Assembly (NCBI RefSeq): GCF_003473485.1
Contig: NC_053047.1
Span: forward strand, 15,030,001-15,094,000
DNA length: 64,000 bases
Origin: Medicago truncatula
Taxonomy: Eukaryota; Streptophyta; Magnoliopsida; Fabales; Fabaceae
Direction of reading: 5' to 3'
Numbering within the stretch: the stretch's first letter is position 1; every line of letters starts with the position of its first letter. The notes beneath the pieces were generated by a model, which saw only the letters and a list, made by a program, of their open reading frames with translations, did no database searches and was not told the DNA's origin. The position numbers and the translations under genes are program-made. Positions 23,002 to 36,302 of the stretch are shown piece after piece.

Positions 23002-23007
23002 CACGTG
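23002..23007. promoter_or_regulatory. G-box upstream of TPS copy 2
   Basis: CACGTG, 465 bases before the start of an open copy, so this is one of the two instances most likely to matter. Confidence 0.4.
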
Positions 23008-23026
23008 TTTCAAAATTACAAATTTT

Positions 23027-23257
23027 GCGAGCGCACACCGACAGCTCACCTTGAATAAATTATTGAATGAAATTTACATTATATTTACTTATACATATAC
23101 ACATACATGTGCCGTAATTTAAATTATAATATAGCCCTACAAATATTTTATTTAAAATGAATGATGATTATCCTCTAAAAAAAAATCAATAATGATGTAT
23201 TCTTATAAAACATACCGTTAAAGATTTAATTGCGAGCGCAGACCGACAGCTCGCCTT
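23027..23257 (+). repeat. Pair of 26 bp direct repeats, copy 2 promoter
   Basis: Copies at 23027-23052 and 23232-23257, unchanged from unit 1. Confidence 0.7.
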
Positions 23258-23368
23258 ATTTTACGTTAAAATAAGACATGCATTTTTTGTCAAAAACAGA
23301 GAATCATGCACGTTACTTATTCTTATAAAATATGCTTAAATATGTAATTAAAAAAATAATATGTTTAC

Positions 23369-23376
23369 TATAAATA
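23369..23376 (+). promoter_or_regulatory. TATA box of TPS copy 2
   Basis: TATAAATA, 96 bases before the ATG at 23472. Confidence 0.6.
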
Positions 23377-23471
23377 TCTATGTAGTAGACACTTTATTTT
23401 CCATCCCAAAACCTTAGAGTTGAAGAAATAGAGCTATTAATAAATTAAAGCATTCATTCATTTCATTAGGG

Positions 23472-26400
23472 ATGTCTACTCTAAGTAACTCCAATCCTGA
23501 AACCAAGCAAAGAAATCTGGCAGATTATCACCCTAACATTTGGGGGGAATATTTCATTCAATATGCTTCAGAATCTATGGTATATATGTTCCTTATTCAT
23601 TTCTATAGTTCATCTATTCGAACAATGATTAGCCTTGTCATTTTATAATTAGATAAATTTTCTTACTAATTGAAAATTTTATTTTCAAACACTTGCAGGA
23701 ACTTGATCAGAATATTGTAACACAAATTGATACACTTAAAAGTCATGTAAGAAATATGCTTGTTGCAAAATCAGAGAAACCTTTTGAGAAAGTTAAACTG
23801 ATTGATTCAATATGCCGTTTGGGTTTGAGTTATCATTTTGAAAAAGAGATTGATGAAGTTCTGCAACATATCCACAAAAGTTATGTTGAAAATGGAGAAA
23901 TAATTCTTGAAGACAACCTTTTTTCTCTTGCTGTGCTATTTAGGGTGTTGAGGCAACATGGATTTTACGTTTCACCAAGTATGAATGGATATAACTCGTA
24001 CTTATTTACATTTGTTGCTTTCTCTTTAATCAATTGTTAGGATCTCTCTTAACTCTAAGTAATGATGAAAAATGTGAAAAACACTAGGTTCACAAAAAGT
24101 ATGCATAACTCAAATCTTTTTTCGTCTCTAATACATAGAGTCAAGAATTAAATTTTGAGATCAGATACATCTGTTATTCAGAAAATCTTTATTTATTTTT
24201 GAGACTAGAGAGAATAGTCAGTATTTCTTTTCAGGAATGCAATGATTTTCTTGTGTGAATCTAATGGTTTTTCTTTTCTTTTTGTTTTTATAAACTCGCT
24301 AGATGTGTTCACCAAGTTTAAAGATGAGCAAGGAAACTTTAACGAAACACTTATCATGGATGTCGAAGGGATGTTAAGCTTGTATGAAGCCTCACATTTG
24401 ATTGTTCATGGAGAAGACATTTTGGAAGAGGCATTGGCTTTTACTTCCACGCACCTTGAGTTCATTGCTACCGAATCGAGCCATTCTCTTGCAGCACAAG
24501 TCAAATATGCTTTAAGGCAGGCTCTCCACAAGAGCTTGCCTAGGCTAGAGGCACGACGGTACATTTCTATCTATGAGCAAGATCCTTCCCATGATGAAAT
24601 ACTACTCACTTTCTCTAAATTAGATTTCAATTTGCTCCAAAGCCTACATCAAAAAGAATTTGGAAACATTTCCAAGTAAGTACTTTGATCACACCCTTCA
24701 ATCTTTTTGTAACAAAACCAAATTAAAAAGAATATTTCAAAGAACAATCCTTGTAATAACAAAATTGTTTGTTGTCTTTAAAGATGGTGGAAGGAATTGG
24801 ATTTTTCTAGCAAACTACCTTATGCACGAGACAGAATTGTGGAATGTTGCTTTTGGACTTTGACCGTATATTTTGAGCCGCAATATTCTCGAGCAAGGAA
24901 AATGTTACCGAAAATAAACGTCATGTTATCACTCATTGATGATACATATGATTCATATGGAACCATTGATGAACTTGAACGTTTTACCGAGGCAATTGAA
25001 AGGTTTATTGACATATTCATAGATCCATCACATTTAATTTTCCGTATATTTTTTTTAAGAAAAAATGAAAGTGATTGCAACGAAATTGATTTTCAGGTGG
25101 GATGTTATCGTCTCGGATGATCTTCCAGATTACATGAAATTACTTTATAAATCGTTCTGGAACGTTTACGAAGAAATAGAGCAAGCAATGATCGAAGAAG
25201 GAAGGGAGTACATCCTCAACTACTACAAAAAAGAAGTATGAGTTTGTGCCTTTTCTATACTTAAATTGAAGTATTTTTTATAGGCAAATAGGATTTATAA
25301 TTGAGAAAATAAAAATCCACACAAAAGAGGTACCAATTTAACATTGTGAAGTTGAGAAATTTAACATTTCAGTTTGTTTGAACATACTACCTCCGTTCCT
25401 TTTTAATTTTCACTTTTTAACATTTTACATAAATCAATACAATCAATAAATATAACTACTTCTGATACAATAATTTATCAATTTCCAATAATAGCCTCAT
25501 TCATTTAATATATTGTTTCATATATTTCTCTCTTTGTAATAAATAATTAAGGGTAATATTGAAAAAACAACATTTAATATTGCATTGAACTTTGATAGTT
25601 AAATAGAAACAAAATTATTCTACAAAAAGAACGTGAGAGTAGTAATTTAATTGCTCTTTGCTAAACACATTAATAATTACTCCATGATAAGTTGATTTTA
25701 TTTTAATGTTAAAATTAGTATCATTCAATAAAACACCCTTATTAATAGTAGTTAGTGGATTAATTAAGTAAGGTAGAATTCAATAAATAAGGGTATATTA
25801 ATGAATAAAAAATAATATTACATTGATATTGTAAAGTAATGATTATTTTGAAACATATAAAAAATTGTAAGTGACAATTAAAATGAAACAGAAAGAGTAC
25901 AAATGAGTGCGTAAGTAGTATGTAGTAGCCTTTATTACTTAATAAATGAAATATCTTTTAATTATTAATTATTAATCAACAGTATGCTCATAATTCAATT
26001 GTATTGCATGATGATGATGGTAGTTTAAAAAGGCAGTCCAAGCCTATATGACTGAGGCTAGATGGTTGAACGAAAACTATATACCAACAACAGAAGAGTA
26101 CATGCGCGTATCAAGAACATCATGTTGTTACAGTTTGCTAATATTAGCTTCTTACATTGGCATGGGAGACAAAGTCACTGAAAACATTTTCAAATGGGTA
26201 ACAAATGAGCCAAAAATTGTTAATGGTGCTGCAAATATATGTAGGCTAATGGATGAAATTGTGTCCACTGAGGTATCTATATTAATTATTGAAATTATTT
26301 CCTTCTTAATATACTACTTTTTATTTGACATGGTATAAATACTTGCATGGTTATTTCTTATTTTACAGTTTGAACAAAAAAGGGGACATGTTTGCTCATT

Positions 26401-26662
26401 GTTGGATTGTTATAAAAAGCATCATGGTATGTCTAGGGAAGCTGGTATTCAAGAATGCCAAAAAGGAGTTGCAATAGCTTGGAAAGATATAAACAGAGAT
26501 TGTCTTAGGCCAACCGAAGTTCCAATGGATTTTCTAACTCGCGCTCTCAATTTTTCGCGTTTTATGGATGTGTTTTACACAGATAAAGATAACTACACAC
26601 ATGCTGAAGGACTGATGAAAACATACATTAAAAACGTGATGGTGGATCCAATTCCAATTTAA
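23472..26662 (+). CDS. TPS-a terpene synthase copy 2 (probable sesquiterpene synthase), open
   Basis: Seven exons: 23472-23579, 23699-23978, 24303-24675, 24784-25002, 25097-25235, 26024-26272 and 26369-26662, giving 553 residues, the usual TPS-a length and the class III seven-exon plan. The start gives [10 protein letters not shown] with no transit peptide, so a cytosolic enzyme acting on farnesyl diphosphate is likely; the product is unknown. Motifs: [12 protein letters not shown] (14-25; R-x9-W, with Asn in place of the usual Pro after Arg), RDR (269-271), DDTYD (306-310, metal binding) and DEIVSTEFE (450-458, NSE/DTE). In the last, Glu replaces the second Asp but the three metal ligands D450, S454 and E458 remain. 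It differs from copy 3 by Asn in place of Asp in IKNVMVD near the C terminus. The exon 6 acceptor (GGTAG before TTTAAAAAG) lacks a good pyrimidine tract. Intron 5 holds a MITE. Confidence 0.93.
25387..25897. mobile_element. Stowaway-like MITE in intron 5 of copy 2
   Basis: Same element at the same site as in copy 1, with TA at both flanks, so it was inserted before the array grew. Confidence 0.8.
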
Positions 26663-26716
26663 GCATCGATGTTTATGTCTTTGCGTGCTTTATTTATATT
26701 TCGAGTTTCAAATTTG

Positions 26717-26722
26717 AATAAA
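26717..26722 (+). terminator. Polyadenylation signal of copy 2
   Basis: AATAAA, 55 bases after the stop codon. Confidence 0.55.
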
Positions 26723-27549
26723 GGAAACTTAGTGCTTCCAATGTGAAGAACCTAAAAAAATGGATCAAAGGTGGATCCTCACTCTTTTAAAGTTAAAAGC
26801 TGTTTGGTAAATTATTGTTGTAAAATTTGAAATTATTATCAATTGGCAGAATAAATTATTTGTTGGGTCCTTATAAAGGGGTCCCAAAAAAAATATATTA
26901 TGAGTTTTTCGTTGGTGCAACTATAATCTTCCGTTGTTCAAATAGTGAAAATGATCTCATATCTTAATAATATTATCATCCGTGGCGGAACCACTCATGG
27001 GTTAGAGTGGATCACGCCCCATCCAAAATCTTAGTAAAATAATTTTTAATAAGTATATGTATACATATTAGAGTTTGAAGTAATATTATATATACAAGCA
27101 GATAACCTAAAAAATCAAGTACCTTTCTATTCCTAGTTTGAATCAGGCATACCATTTTTTTGTTAATTTTCTATTTGTTTTTTAAAAGATTTATTAAAAA
27201 ACGTCAAAGGGAACCGAACCAACCTTCAATGAATTCCTAGCCACTAAGGCAACAAACTTTTATGAATATTTATTTGTTTTTAATTATTATATATCTAATG
27301 CTATATCTCTCACCAATTTTTATGCATGTGTGGAATATAACATCCTTAAAACATCAGTTTATAACATGTTCCATAAATAAAAAGTTAATAGTCACCCAAA
27401 TTAACTAATATAAAATTATAAATTTATACATTAAAAGAATTGACTTACCCACAAAATTATTTCTATCTCCGTGAATAATTATCATACTACATTATCACCA
27501 CCTAACTTAATAACAATCCCATCGCAATCCTTCAAATTAAAAAAACAAA
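26723..27549. other. 3' flank of copy 2, no gene
   Basis: Matches 13672-14500 with small indels. The 65-codon frame of unit 1 is not kept here, which argues against it being a gene. Confidence 0.5.
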
Positions 27550-27554
27550 CAATC

Positions 27555-30395
27555 TGTTAACATCAAAAATGAACTATTTGGTCGAACTCATGATTCTATT
27601 TTTGACAAGGCAAATAGGTTCTTTCGACATGCTGCAAAGTGCAAAGAGATTTCGACCAAGAGCATACAGACTTCGACACGCTGTGTTTTCGACAAAGTAA
27701 TTTAATATATTTCATGCATGTGGCTAATGAAGCCTTGGAGAACCATTAGTTTATCAAATGATTCATTTTTGTGGGAGGAGCCTTGGAGAAATAAAGAAAT
27801 TATTGGCACAGTAACGTGATGTAACATGATTATGCAAGATCCAATGTCTAAAGATATGGATTGCTTCAACGTGGACATGGTGCTAGTAACAATAATAAGG
27901 TAAAGTCGAACATGCGGTGACAAACAAGACGGAAGGGCTTTGAAGATTAATTCTTAGTGTCTTAGTGCATGAAAGTTATTTCCTAGTGTCTTAGGAAGTT
28001 ATAGGAAGTTATTTCTACTTTTAATATAGACCGTAAGATTTAGTGGTAGTTTTCTCTACAAGGCCTATATATATATCAGTTTGTAATAATAACAATAGGT
28101 TGGTTTCTTGATTTCTGAAAACTCTGTAACACCCATGCCATGGGAGCAAACGGGTTCAGGAGTGGAGAGATTGACAGATTCCGACCACCCTTTACATTCC
28201 TACAATTTAATACCAATGTTCTTGTTTTACTTTCCTTTTTCTTTTGCATTTCTTTCCATCTTTATTCTATTTCTTCTTCTTTTTAACATGCTCACTTGGG
28301 AAATTTTCTATCATGTTGTCATGAGACAACTTGTTATTACAAGATGTTGGAAACAATTCTGACATTAATGTTCTTAAAGAATGCTGGAAGTGATGTCATA
28401 AACCGCGAGGCTTGAACGATCCCTTTTAAAAATACATTTGTCACCATCGATCGACATTTATGTCCTGAAATCATTGATGGATACCATTGATGGATAATGA
28501 AGTTTACATTACCAAAAATTAGTGTAAACAAATTGGCACGCCCAGTGGAACAATTTCAAGTTTTGTGCGACCCAACACTTTATATGCACACAAAAAAAAA
28601 TGGTTTTGTTTAAGCCATATTTTACAAAGATTGAAACTGAAAAGTTTTAGCCTTTGAGAGGCCTCTAATGTTTTAAAATTGTTGATTTAATCTTTATGAT
28701 TAAGATTCGCCTGAAAAATCTATGGATGAATAAGTCATATTATGACTGTAAATTTGGTTTTTAAAACCGTAATTAAAATGATTTTGTTTTTAAACCATGA
28801 TCATATTTAAGGCTTGAATGTTTAATAAAGACCGGTATTTTAAAGCCAATCAGAGGATTCTTCTTATTGAATTCTCTTGTTGACCTTTTGTCGAGAAAAA
28901 AAAAAACAAGATTTCTTTTGTTATCAATGTAATGTTTTTTTTTTTTTTTTATACAAGTTATCAATGTAATGTCATATGCTCAAATAAAAAAAATGATACT
29001 TGGCCAACATTTTAAATTTAATTGAGTGGATATGTAAGATTGTCCTTTGATACATGATATTGTTTCATAAAATGGTACTTGCCATTAATTATTAGAGCAC
29101 ATAAAAACAAAACTTTCGACTGATTTCATTTCTGTCGATTATGATTATAAATATTTGAAAGTTTTATGATTGGTTTAGATACAATCAAAGTCATGTATCC
29201 ATGAATGGTGTATGCATATATTACCGGTTGATTTTTGAGTGATTTATTTGAAGTTCATTAAAGCCAATATACTAAATTTGAATTTGGCTTGAAGAGATGA
29301 AAAATAACTTCTTATGAAGTGGTCGAAGAAGACCATAAACATACAATGTTCATATTTTGTTTAATGTTTCAAAATGTTATTCCTCTCATGTCTTTCGAGA
29401 AACAACATTCTAGGAGGCCTCTGTTAACACCAAAAATGAACTATTTGGTCGAACTCATGATTCTATTTTCGACAAGGTAAATGTGTTCTTTCGACATGCT
29501 GCAAAGTGCAAAGAGATTTCGACCAAGACCATACAGAATTCGACACGCTGTGTTTTCGACAAAGTAATTTAATATATTTCATGCATGTGGCTAATGAAGC
29601 CTTGGAGAACCATTAGTTTATCAAGTGATTCATTTTTGTGGGAGGAGCCTTGGAGAAATAAAGAAATTATTGGCACAGTAACGTGATGTAACATGATTAT
29701 GCAAGATCCGATGTCTAAAGATATGGAATGCTTCAACGTGGACATGGTGCTAGTAACAATAATAAGGCAAAGTCGAACATGCGGTGACAAACAAGACTGA
29801 AGGGCTATGAAGATTAATTCTTAGTGTCTTAGTGCATGAAAGTTATTTCCTAGTGTCTTAGGAAGTTATAGGAAGTTATTTCTACTTTTAATAAGGACCG
29901 TAGGATTTAGTATTAGTTTTCTCTACAAGGCCTATATATATCAGTTTGTAATAATAACAATAGGTTGGTTTCTTGACTTCTGAAAACTCTGTAACACCCA
30001 CACCATGGGAGCAAACGGGTTCAGGAGTGGAGAGATTGACAGATTCCGACCACCCTTTACATTCCTACAATTTAATACCAATGTTCTTGTTTTACTTTCC
30101 TTTTTCTTTTGCATTTCTTTTCATCTTTATTCTATTTCTTCTTCTTTTTAACATGCTCACTTGGGAAATTTTCTATCATGTGGTCATGAGACAACTTGTT
30201 ACTACAAGATATTGGAAACAATTCTGACATTAATGTTCTTAAAGAATGCCGGAAGTGATGTCATAAACCGCGAGTCTTGAACGATCCCCTTTAAAAATAC
30301 ATTTGTCACCCTCGATCGACATTTATGTCCTGAAATCATTGATGGATACTATTGATGGATAATGAAGTTTACATTACCAAAAATCGGTGTAAACA
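27555..30395 (+). mobile_element. Small non-coding LTR retroelement, two LTRs, unit 2 (fossil)
   Basis: The 5' LTR is 27555-28530, the internal region 28531-29421 and the 3' LTR 29422-30395; CAATC flanks the whole (27550-27554 and 30396-30400). Right after the 5' LTR, AATTGGCACGCCCAGTGG resembles a primer binding site of plant Ty3/gypsy elements, and AGGAGGCCTC before the 3' LTR is a short purine-rich tract. The 0.9 kb internal region encodes no protein, so it is a LARD/TRIM-like passenger that would need enzymes from elsewhere. The LTRs differ at about 32 of 974 positions by eye; with a commonly used plant rate of 1.3e-8 this is roughly 1.2 million years. Confidence 0.85.
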
Positions 30396-30447
30396 CAATC
30401 CCATCGTAATTAAATGTTCAGTACTCACAAACTGAGCCTAAAGAGCA

Positions 30448-30639
30448 TCAGCCCGCAACAAAGGAGTGATTCCAGCGGGGGGATCTAACAAATCCATCCA
30501 ACCCACAATGTTTCTTGCTCCAATTTTTTTTTTTTTTTTTTTTTGTGATCGTTACACTTTCCAAGCATAATAGATTTCTTGCTCTCCAAATCCACCAGCA
30601 AGCAGCCAAAAACAAGCTCAGTTTATCACCTTTTAACAC
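30448..30639 (-). pseudogene. LINE-type remnant, unit 2
   Basis: Same WWIWRARN relic as in unit 1; the internal T run is longer by about four bases. Confidence 0.45.
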
Positions 30640-31157
30640 ACCCTCTAATGTAACTCAATATAATAAGAGAGTATGTTAAAATATACATACATACAACAGT
30701 TACAAGAGCCAAATATGTCCTTAGCTTCTATACATAGGAGAATAAATCCTATATTTTTTTCATCATTTTTTATTTTCAACTTTTTAGAACTTATTATATA
30801 TCATTTTAGAAATTTTGAAAAGGATGATACATATAAAGCTGAGTACAATGACAACATTAGTTACTCAAACATCTCATGTTCTCTTTTCGAAAAGTATATG
30901 AAGAACTTGAGTCAATGCAGTAGAGAGAAATTCAAACCAACATGCACATCCAACTCTCTGTTCGTTCTCTAGCATAGCAGGCCACATAGGTTGAACACAT
31001 TTGCAAAGGATAATGAAATGTAAAATTCAACATATGTATACAATAAACATAACCATCCACCATGTACATGTAAAATTCAACATATGTATACTGTAAAATT
31101 CAACTCTCTGTTCATTATCTTTGGTTTATAATACTATATATTTAAACGATACTATAT

Positions 31158-31308
31158 ACAACAGATTAAGCACTATGGCAAAGCGGTTAGGGTGTATCAT
31201 CGACCCTTCTTTTGCAGGTACAATTCCTACAGGTTGCAAGGTAATGGGAGTTGAACCCAGGACATGTACAAGAGAAAAGCACTTCCTCCACTGATAGACC
31301 GTAGAATA
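31158..31308 (-). mobile_element. SINE-like segment, unit 2
   Basis: Same A-box and B-box-like pair on the minus strand as in unit 1. Confidence 0.35.
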
Positions 31309-31516
31309 TAAAGGAATGTGATATAAGCACAACATATATAGTACATAATCAATATTTTTAGGCATGGTAAAAGGGAAAAAATGCTAACAATTATATGTGG
31401 CTATAAACCACACTTACCTATATTGTGGATCCGCCCCTGTATACTTGGAAATGAATAGTTAAAATTTAAAATTAAAACCACACACACGTGATTCAAATAA
31501 ATTTGAAGGCATTGGA

Positions 31517-32274
31517 TGTTTGTTCTTTGAAGAGCATTAACAAAGTACAATTGTACGAAGTGTACAACCATTACCTCCACTACTCAGTTTGTGTCTCTGC
31601 TACAGGACAAGGATAACAACTATGCCTGCAACAATGTTCCTTAATACATGGAATGGATTTGAAATTGATCCTTCATAGGATAATAACCATATCAGGAAAA
31701 ATATCATTGGTGATTGATCAAACTTTCAAACGACTCTATTTTGATGTGCTGGCAATTCACAACGTCTCTTTCACACCTCTATATAAAGGAGTGAAGACTA
31801 TACAACAATTTACAAGCGCCAAAACTCTGCTGAAATTTTTCTGCATCAAAAGTTCACGTAGAATTTCTTATCAAAGTTTATATCTTAGAAATTTTAGAGT
31901 CTTAAGAGTTTGTATCTGATTTGTATTGTGAACACCATTGATTGTATATCAAGTGTTCAGCATCAAACATTTTTCTTTGTAATTCTGTTTGAATAGAAGT
32001 CTCTTGCAGCTGTGCTTGAGGATAAGAAGTCTCTTGATTGTGTTCAGGAGCATATGAAATCTCTTGCAGTTGTGCTTAAGTAGTTTGAAGTCTCTTGCTA
32101 GTTTTAGCATTGAGCAGTTGTAATCAGATATTACATTTTAATGAACTCTCCTTGGAAGTGAAAGGGATGATTGACTTCCGGTTTGTGGAAGGAACCTGTA
32201 TAATTGCTTTGTGTCTTTCTTCTTTTTTTCTCTCTCTCTCTCTGTTTTTATCCGCTGCAATCTAGTACTAAACA
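31517..32274 (+). mobile_element. Ty1/copia-like LTR, unit 2 (fossil)
   Basis: Same ends and TATA box as in unit 1, with the primer-site-like TCACATCAGAAGC just after it. Confidence 0.45.
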
Positions 32275-33553
32275 TCACATCAGAAGCAGAACTTTAATTG
32301 CTTCTTATCGTGTTTTCAGCTTAGGAGAAAACTCTAATTTTAGAATTAGTGTTTTCCCTCTAAGATTAAAATTTTTTAGAATTTTTTTAACTGTTTTTGC
32401 GCTATTTAATTATACAGAGTAATGACACTTGTAAAATGATTGAAGTCAGGTTCTTGTCTAGGAGAGAATAATAGACTCGTTATTTAAGAGGGATCAACGC
32501 TTCAATTAAGTCCTTGAGAAGCCTGATCAAAATCGTTAAGACTTTTACTTCTTATGGATAATGTTGTTGAATAGTCATTCGAAAATCCTTTCCTTCTTAT
32601 AGAATGATATGTTACATTCTCTTTATCCTTGAATTTTCATGTTTGATTCTACACGTGGCCAAAAGAAGACATATTGTACCATTAAAGGTTTGAAAGCGAC
32701 ATTCCATTAGAAGAAGACGAATCAGGTCAAAGTGTCCAAGACTATTGACGCCATCTTCAGATGCAATGAGTTTGATTCCATCAGAAGCTTCAAGATAAGA
32801 TATCTCTTCTAATTAATTTTTTTACTTTTGGTTTGACATTTCTTCAAATCTTGTTTGAAGTCACCAATGCTTATATTTTGTATCAGATGCTTTCTAAAAA
32901 TTATCCGACCTTTTTAATATCTGACATTTTTCCTAAGGTAAAAACATTTTTATTCTATCACAAAAGGTTAAAAAATTAAAATTATTTCTTATAATTAAAT
33001 TATTTTTTTATACAACCTCCTTACTAAGTATATTAAAGGGACAACCAAGATAATTCAATACAGTTAAGGGGCATTTTACCAAGTATTCTAAAATCTATGC
33101 AAAGTAAGTTTAAGCTTTAAACATTATAAAATGGTCATATCTTTTTCTATTTGATACATGCAAAAGAAAGGGAAATATATGGCTAAACTTGTGACGAATA
33201 AAAGTTCTACACACATTTTATTAAGCGATTCTTCAGAACATTTATTCATATGAAAGCCAAGGGAAACTGGGAATTGGGGGAAGGGCTCTTTTTCGAGGAG
33301 AGACTAGCAGCGTGTCTTGCATTTACACAGTGGATTGCATACAGAGGCAGCTAGAAGTCACGACAGAGTTATGAGATGGCATGCATCTTGTACCGGAGAT
33401 CCAAGGCATACGGGAAGAGAAATACCTTAAAGCAACCAACAATATGTTGTTTAAACTGGTAAGAAACTCAGACCCCTTAAGCATGTGCAGGGAGGGACGG
33501 AGGGAGGGGGAGAGAGAGAGAGATTTAAACTAGTTGTTACTAGACATGGCAAC
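32275..33553. other. Spacer of unit 2, no confirmed gene
   Basis: Equivalent to 17312-18590; it ends in the purine-rich tract at about 33489-33523. Confidence 0.4.
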
Positions 33554-33571
33554 GGGGCGGGGTGGGGCGGG
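33554..33571 (+). other. G-quadruplex motif, unit 2
   Basis: Identical to the unit 1 motif. Confidence 0.7.
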
Positions 33572-34718
33572 TTTTAACACCCTCGGCCCCACCCATTTAG
33601 AGTCCTGATATACCATAATCAAAACATGACTTAGAGAGTCACAATTTAATTCTATGTATTTGCACACCTAAACACACATTAGCATATCTGTTGCGTCATT
33701 TATTGGAGATAAAGACTATTTGATTAGCGTCTGACTCACTAATTATTTCACGACTGAACATTTAATTTGAAAAGGGGAAAAAAGTTCAAACTCCCCATGT
33801 TTTGAAAAGATTTAGGGTTCGAGGTTTGGTTACACAAAGGGAATGTATTAGCACCCTTTATGTTCGTAGTACTCTACGAGAACCTCTTGGTTTTATTTAA
33901 TTAATGTGCTATAAACTTGCTTGCTTAAAAAGACATGGTCATTTGCCTACGTACCCGTGAGGGATCAAAACCTCGTAGTTCAGAGTAGAAATTGACGTTT
34001 GATTGGTTGTGTGTTTTTTATTAGTTTTCGAAAAAAGTTTTAAAATGAAAAGCCAAATAACAAAATAAGTTTTGTTTGTATTTTTTATGTTAAAAGAAAA
34101 TGACTTGTATGATTAAATATATTGAAATTTGATTAAGAAAGAAATAAAAAAAAGGAATCACTTGATTTTGGATCAAGGTTTATTATGAAAATATTTTTGG
34201 GACTTTTGTTATTTGAATGTTTTTGTTGTTTTAGAATAATGAATGAAAATTAAACTAACGGATCAATAAAAATAAAAGCGCGTGAATTTGTTTGTAGTAA
34301 CGTTGGATCACCACATAATCCCTAATCTAATTTTTTTTTTTTTTTGCATTTTTGGATATATATAAAGCGGTAAAGAAATAAATGACACACGCGCACACAC
34401 TTTTTATTTATGATTTACATGGAATATTACGGCTTGCATGTAGATGAAATTAGTTTCAAACAATTAAAGTTTAACGGAATACCAACTCTAAACCGCAACA
34501 TCAGCGAATAGCAGCAAACTTTAAAGTTTAACGGAATATTATGTCTTTATTATAGATCACATACATCATTAAATGAATGAACTTAGAATGTAGTTTTTTG
34601 CTTATATTAATGACCGGAGGGTGTACGTGTAATAGCAATGAAACAAAGGGACATTGGTAACACTATATCAAAACACATTCATATTCTACTAAAACAAAAA
34701 ACATTTCAACTCTTTTAA

Positions 34719-34720
<2 letters not shown>

Positions 34721-34754
<34 letters not shown>
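34721..34754. repeat. (CT)n microsatellite, unit 2
   Basis: A 17-repeat CT tract, followed by an ATCTATAT variant not seen in unit 1. Confidence 0.95.
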
Positions 34755-34760
<6 letters not shown>

Positions 34761-35155
34761 ATATCTCTCTCATGTGTTCGAGCTAACCAGAAGCAAACGT
34801 TCAAACATGGCCGCAAAGCTAAATGTGCGAATCACAGGTGAATTAACACTTCTTTAATTCCGAATTCAATTCCATCTTCGATTTTATTTGATTTCGTCTT
34901 CGATTCCGTATACGAATTCATCTTTATGTATTCAACTTCATCTTCCATTTTTTATTTGATTTCATCTTCGATTATGTATTTGTTTTCATCTTTGGTTTCG
35001 CATCTCCTTGCTTATTTTTCTTTCATTTGATTTTTCAAGTTGAAAAAATGGTTGAGATGAAGTGTGAGTTTTGTATTGTGTTGGTTATTGTTTTGATTTT
35101 TCTTTTATTGTGCTTCATGGTAGAATGCTTGTTTTGTGTTGGTTATTGTTTTCAG

Positions 35156-35503
35156 ACCACTATATCTAAGGGGAAATCAGTTTCAGACGCATGTCGCAGA
35201 ATGGCAGCACGACACGTTGATGTTGTATTGTTGACTGATGCCAATGCTTTGTTATTTGGAATAATGACTAACATGGTTTGTGAATTTTCTATGTGAATGT
35301 ATGTTTGTTCATTGAGTGTGTGTATATTGTATTATCAGATACAAGGAAATGAGGTGTGTCTTTTGTTTAGGATAATGCTACTAGAGTTATTGCCGAGGGT
35401 CTGTGACCGGATCAGAAAATGGTGTCAAAAGTAATGACCCGGAATCCTTTATTTGTGACATCAAATACGTTGGCTATTGATGCTCTACAAAAGATGGTCT
35501 AAG
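35156..35503 (+). pseudogene. CBS-domain protein fragment, unit 2
   Basis: Exon A 35156-35275 and exon B 35371-35503. It lacks the 17 bp internal duplication of units 1 and 3, so exon A stays in frame through FGIMTNM and joins DNATRVIAEGL of exon B, the form nearest to the family. Exon B has the same two in-frame stops as unit 1, so the break predates the array. Confidence 0.8.
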
Positions 35504-36302
35504 GTTAGCTCCATTCCTACTGTTAATACTTAATACGATTGTTACTGTGAAAATAATCACTTACAATTATAATCAGATTATCACTGTCTGCATTTAGCAA
35601 TAGAGTTACCTGTATTGTTGCACCAATAATAATTTGGTAATTTAGATGGGTTTTTAGAAGGTATGCTTCTTGTAGGAAGGAGACTCAAGAATTGGGCAAT
35701 TAGCTATAGAAATAACATATACATAAGGAATTAAAAAGAACTTGTTGGATTGTTCTGGTTTGTTGCTCATTTCTGAGCATATTTTTTATCTTTTGGTTCA
35801 ACAATATTTGGTTTTGCTATTGTATGTTGCTCTATGATTGTTGATATCATTGCAAGTTTTTCTATGCTGCTACATGTGATTATGTTATAGTTTATATGTG
35901 ACCACTACTTAAGCATGCATTATATTGTTATTTTGGCAGAACAAAAAGTTTAATACTGTAAAAGGATGTGAGAAGATTTGAAGAAGAAAGAAAGGAAAAG
36001 ACATGGGAAGACAGGGGAAATAGAGTACAATTATACCTGTGACTATGTTATAATTTATAGAGTACATGTTACATTGGATGAAAACTTGCAATCGTTTTAG
36101 TATGTAATTCAAAATGTGTTGCATAGTGCATAGTTCATTTTCATTATGCAAGACAGGGGAAATTTTATAGAGTATGTAATTCAAATTGGTTATTAAAACT
36201 TCTCTCTAATATGTTAATTCAAATATGAGTGAAGTCAGAGCCCGATCAGGGTCAAACGACGTATGAATGTCGATATTTTAAGTCAAAATTTGGGGTATGA
36301 CA

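Larger units (their letters stand above)
21139..36081 (+). repeat. Array unit 2
   Basis: This unit holds the open gene copy 2 and a two-LTR form of the small retroelement. Gene-region variants group it with unit 1 (for example AAGCATCTC near 21918), while the six-G run and two-LTR state group it with unit 3. Confidence 0.95.
33606..36302 (-). mobile_element. Ogre/Tat-like LTR repeat with CBS fragment, units 2/3 (fossil)
   Basis: Same structure as 18643-21359, about 20 bases shorter. Confidence 0.45.
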
